Source of the DNA: Fluviibacter phosphoraccumulans_A
Lineage (GTDB): Bacteria > Pseudomonadota > Gammaproteobacteria > Burkholderiales > Rhodocyclaceae
Length of the DNA stretch: 64,000 nt
Direction: 5' to 3'
NCBI GenBank assembly: GCA_036287865.1
Contig: CP126743.1
Location: 1,178,001 to 1,242,000 of the forward strand
In this document: positions 63,425-64,000 of the stretch, piece by piece
Position numbering within the stretch: the stretch's first letter is position 1
Layout: each line of letters begins with the position of its first letter
Translations under genes and position numbers: made by a program
The notes under the pieces: model-generated
The model's database searches: none
What the model saw: the letters and a program-made list of their open reading frames with translations, nothing else
Told to the model about the DNA's origin: nothing

Positions 63425-64000
63425 ATGGCACGCAAAACTAAAGAAGCCGCGCTTGAAACCCGCGCCCAGATCATTGACGCTGCGCGGCGCGTATTTCATG
63501 CCGAGGGCGTCAATCGCTCAACGCTGGATAAAGTCGCCAAGGCAGCGGGTGTAACACGGGGTGCGGTGTACTGGCACTTTGCCAACAAAGCAGAGATTTT
63601 TCTCGCGGTAAAACAGACCTACACCAGCGAGTTTGATCAGCTTCAAACCCTGCTGACGCCACAGGCAGATGAATCACCTCTGACTGCTCTGGGAAACTAC
63701 CTGAAGGAGCTTTTCACCGCCCTGCTCTCGAACACGGCCGCCAGAGAAACCTACGCAATCATGATGCTGCGTTGCGAGCATGTTGAAGAGTTTGGTGAGG
63801 TGCTACAAATTATTACCGAGCCCTGCACGGACATTCTGGGTGCCTTTGATCGACTCTATCGCGAGGCCTCGGCGCGCCGGGAATTGAAACCCGGCCTCGA
63901 CCCGGCGCTGATGGCGCTCGACACACTGGCCTTTGCCCGCGGCACCTTACGCGCCATCCTTTCCGGTCAGCAAGAGATCTATGGCAAGGCAATCCAGCCT
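63425..64000 (+). CDS. TetR/AcrR-family efflux regulator (3' end outside the window)
   Basis: The frame runs from ATG at 63425 off the window edge, giving 192 codons. The N-terminal helix-turn-helix is typical: MARKTKEAALETRAQIIDAA, then FHAEGVNRSTLDKVAKAAGV and TRGAVYWHFANKAEIF. The C-terminal ligand-binding part is similar to AcrR/AmrR-type repressors of RND pumps. It is divergent from the ruined pump operon and appears undamaged in the visible part. Confidence 0.9.
   Translation, partial: MARKTKEAALETRAQIIDAARRVFHAEGVNRSTLDKVAKAAGVTRGAVYWHFANKAEIFLAVKQTYTSEFDQLQTLLTPQADESPLTALGNYLKELFTALLSNTAARETYAIMMLRCEHVEEFGEVLQIITEPCTDILGAFDRLYREASARRELKPGLDPALMALDTLAFARGTLRAILSGQQEIYGKAIQP

Overview
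The window is 64 kb of chromosome from a betaproteobacterium, most likely a member of or close to the Burkholderiales. The genus cannot be named from sequence alone. The call rests on gene order: alr-radA beside lplT, udg-rimI-tsaB, ispDF; an iscR-iscS-iscU-iscA-hscBA-fdx-iscX cluster beside cysE and trmJ; eno-kdsA-pyrG; dapD-dapE-prmB; rimP-nusA-infB-rbfA-truB-rpsO-pnp; and rluB-scpBA-trpS. Base composition is moderately GC-rich, except for a visibly AT-richer stretch at about 34.1-36.8 kb.

Layout. 0-12 kb: cell wall, tRNA modification, isoprenoid, transcription-coupled repair and aromatic/serine genes (radA, alr, lplT, udg, rimI, tsaB, ispF, ispD, mfd, aroG, serB). 12-20 kb: a complete iron-sulfur assembly operon on the minus strand with an IscR-type operator, two tandem cysteine desulfurases, and at its far end a DUF2789 gene that appears to start at ATA; cysE follows. 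20-33 kb: trmJ, suhB-mutS-phosphoesterase-like gene, slyD-ftsB-eno-kdsA-pyrG, dapD-dapE-prmB. 33.3-33.7 kb: a tRNA-Pro/Arg/His operon with a clear promoter and terminator. 33.7-38.4 kb: an accessory zone with an apparently intact HicAB toxin-antitoxin pair followed by wreckage: a PD-(D/E)XK nuclease-helicase (DUF2075) with three lesions, a TumE/TumA toxin-antitoxin pair broken in both genes, a frameshifted cytosine deaminase and a frameshifted exported protein. A near-identical 22-bp motif occurs at both ends of the nuclease-helicase/TumE-TumA stretch. 38.4-54 kb: selO, dksA, the pnp-rpsO-truB-rbfA-infB-nusA-rimP translation/transcription cluster, rluB, scpBA and trpS. 54-59.5 kb: site-2 protease, YciO-like and PHP phosphatase genes, a frameshifted gamma-carbonic anhydrase, a drastically shortened Hsp33-like gene, an FAD-linked oxidase and rimO. 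59.5-64 kb: a collapsed RND efflux operon beside an apparently intact (edge-truncated) TetR regulator and an AcrR-like operator.

The main observations are: (1) rimP and nusA form one uninterrupted reading frame; (2) a 104-residue gene retains only the two ends of Hsp33 and has lost all four zinc cysteines; (3) a 67-codon DUF2789 gene has an excellent ribosome-binding site but only an ATA start; (4) inactivating lesions are confined to accessory genes while the core genes, most of the window, carry none, which argues for real gene decay rather than sequencing error. I did not find a convincing intact new defence system. The candidate for one, the nuclease-helicase, is dead in this genome.
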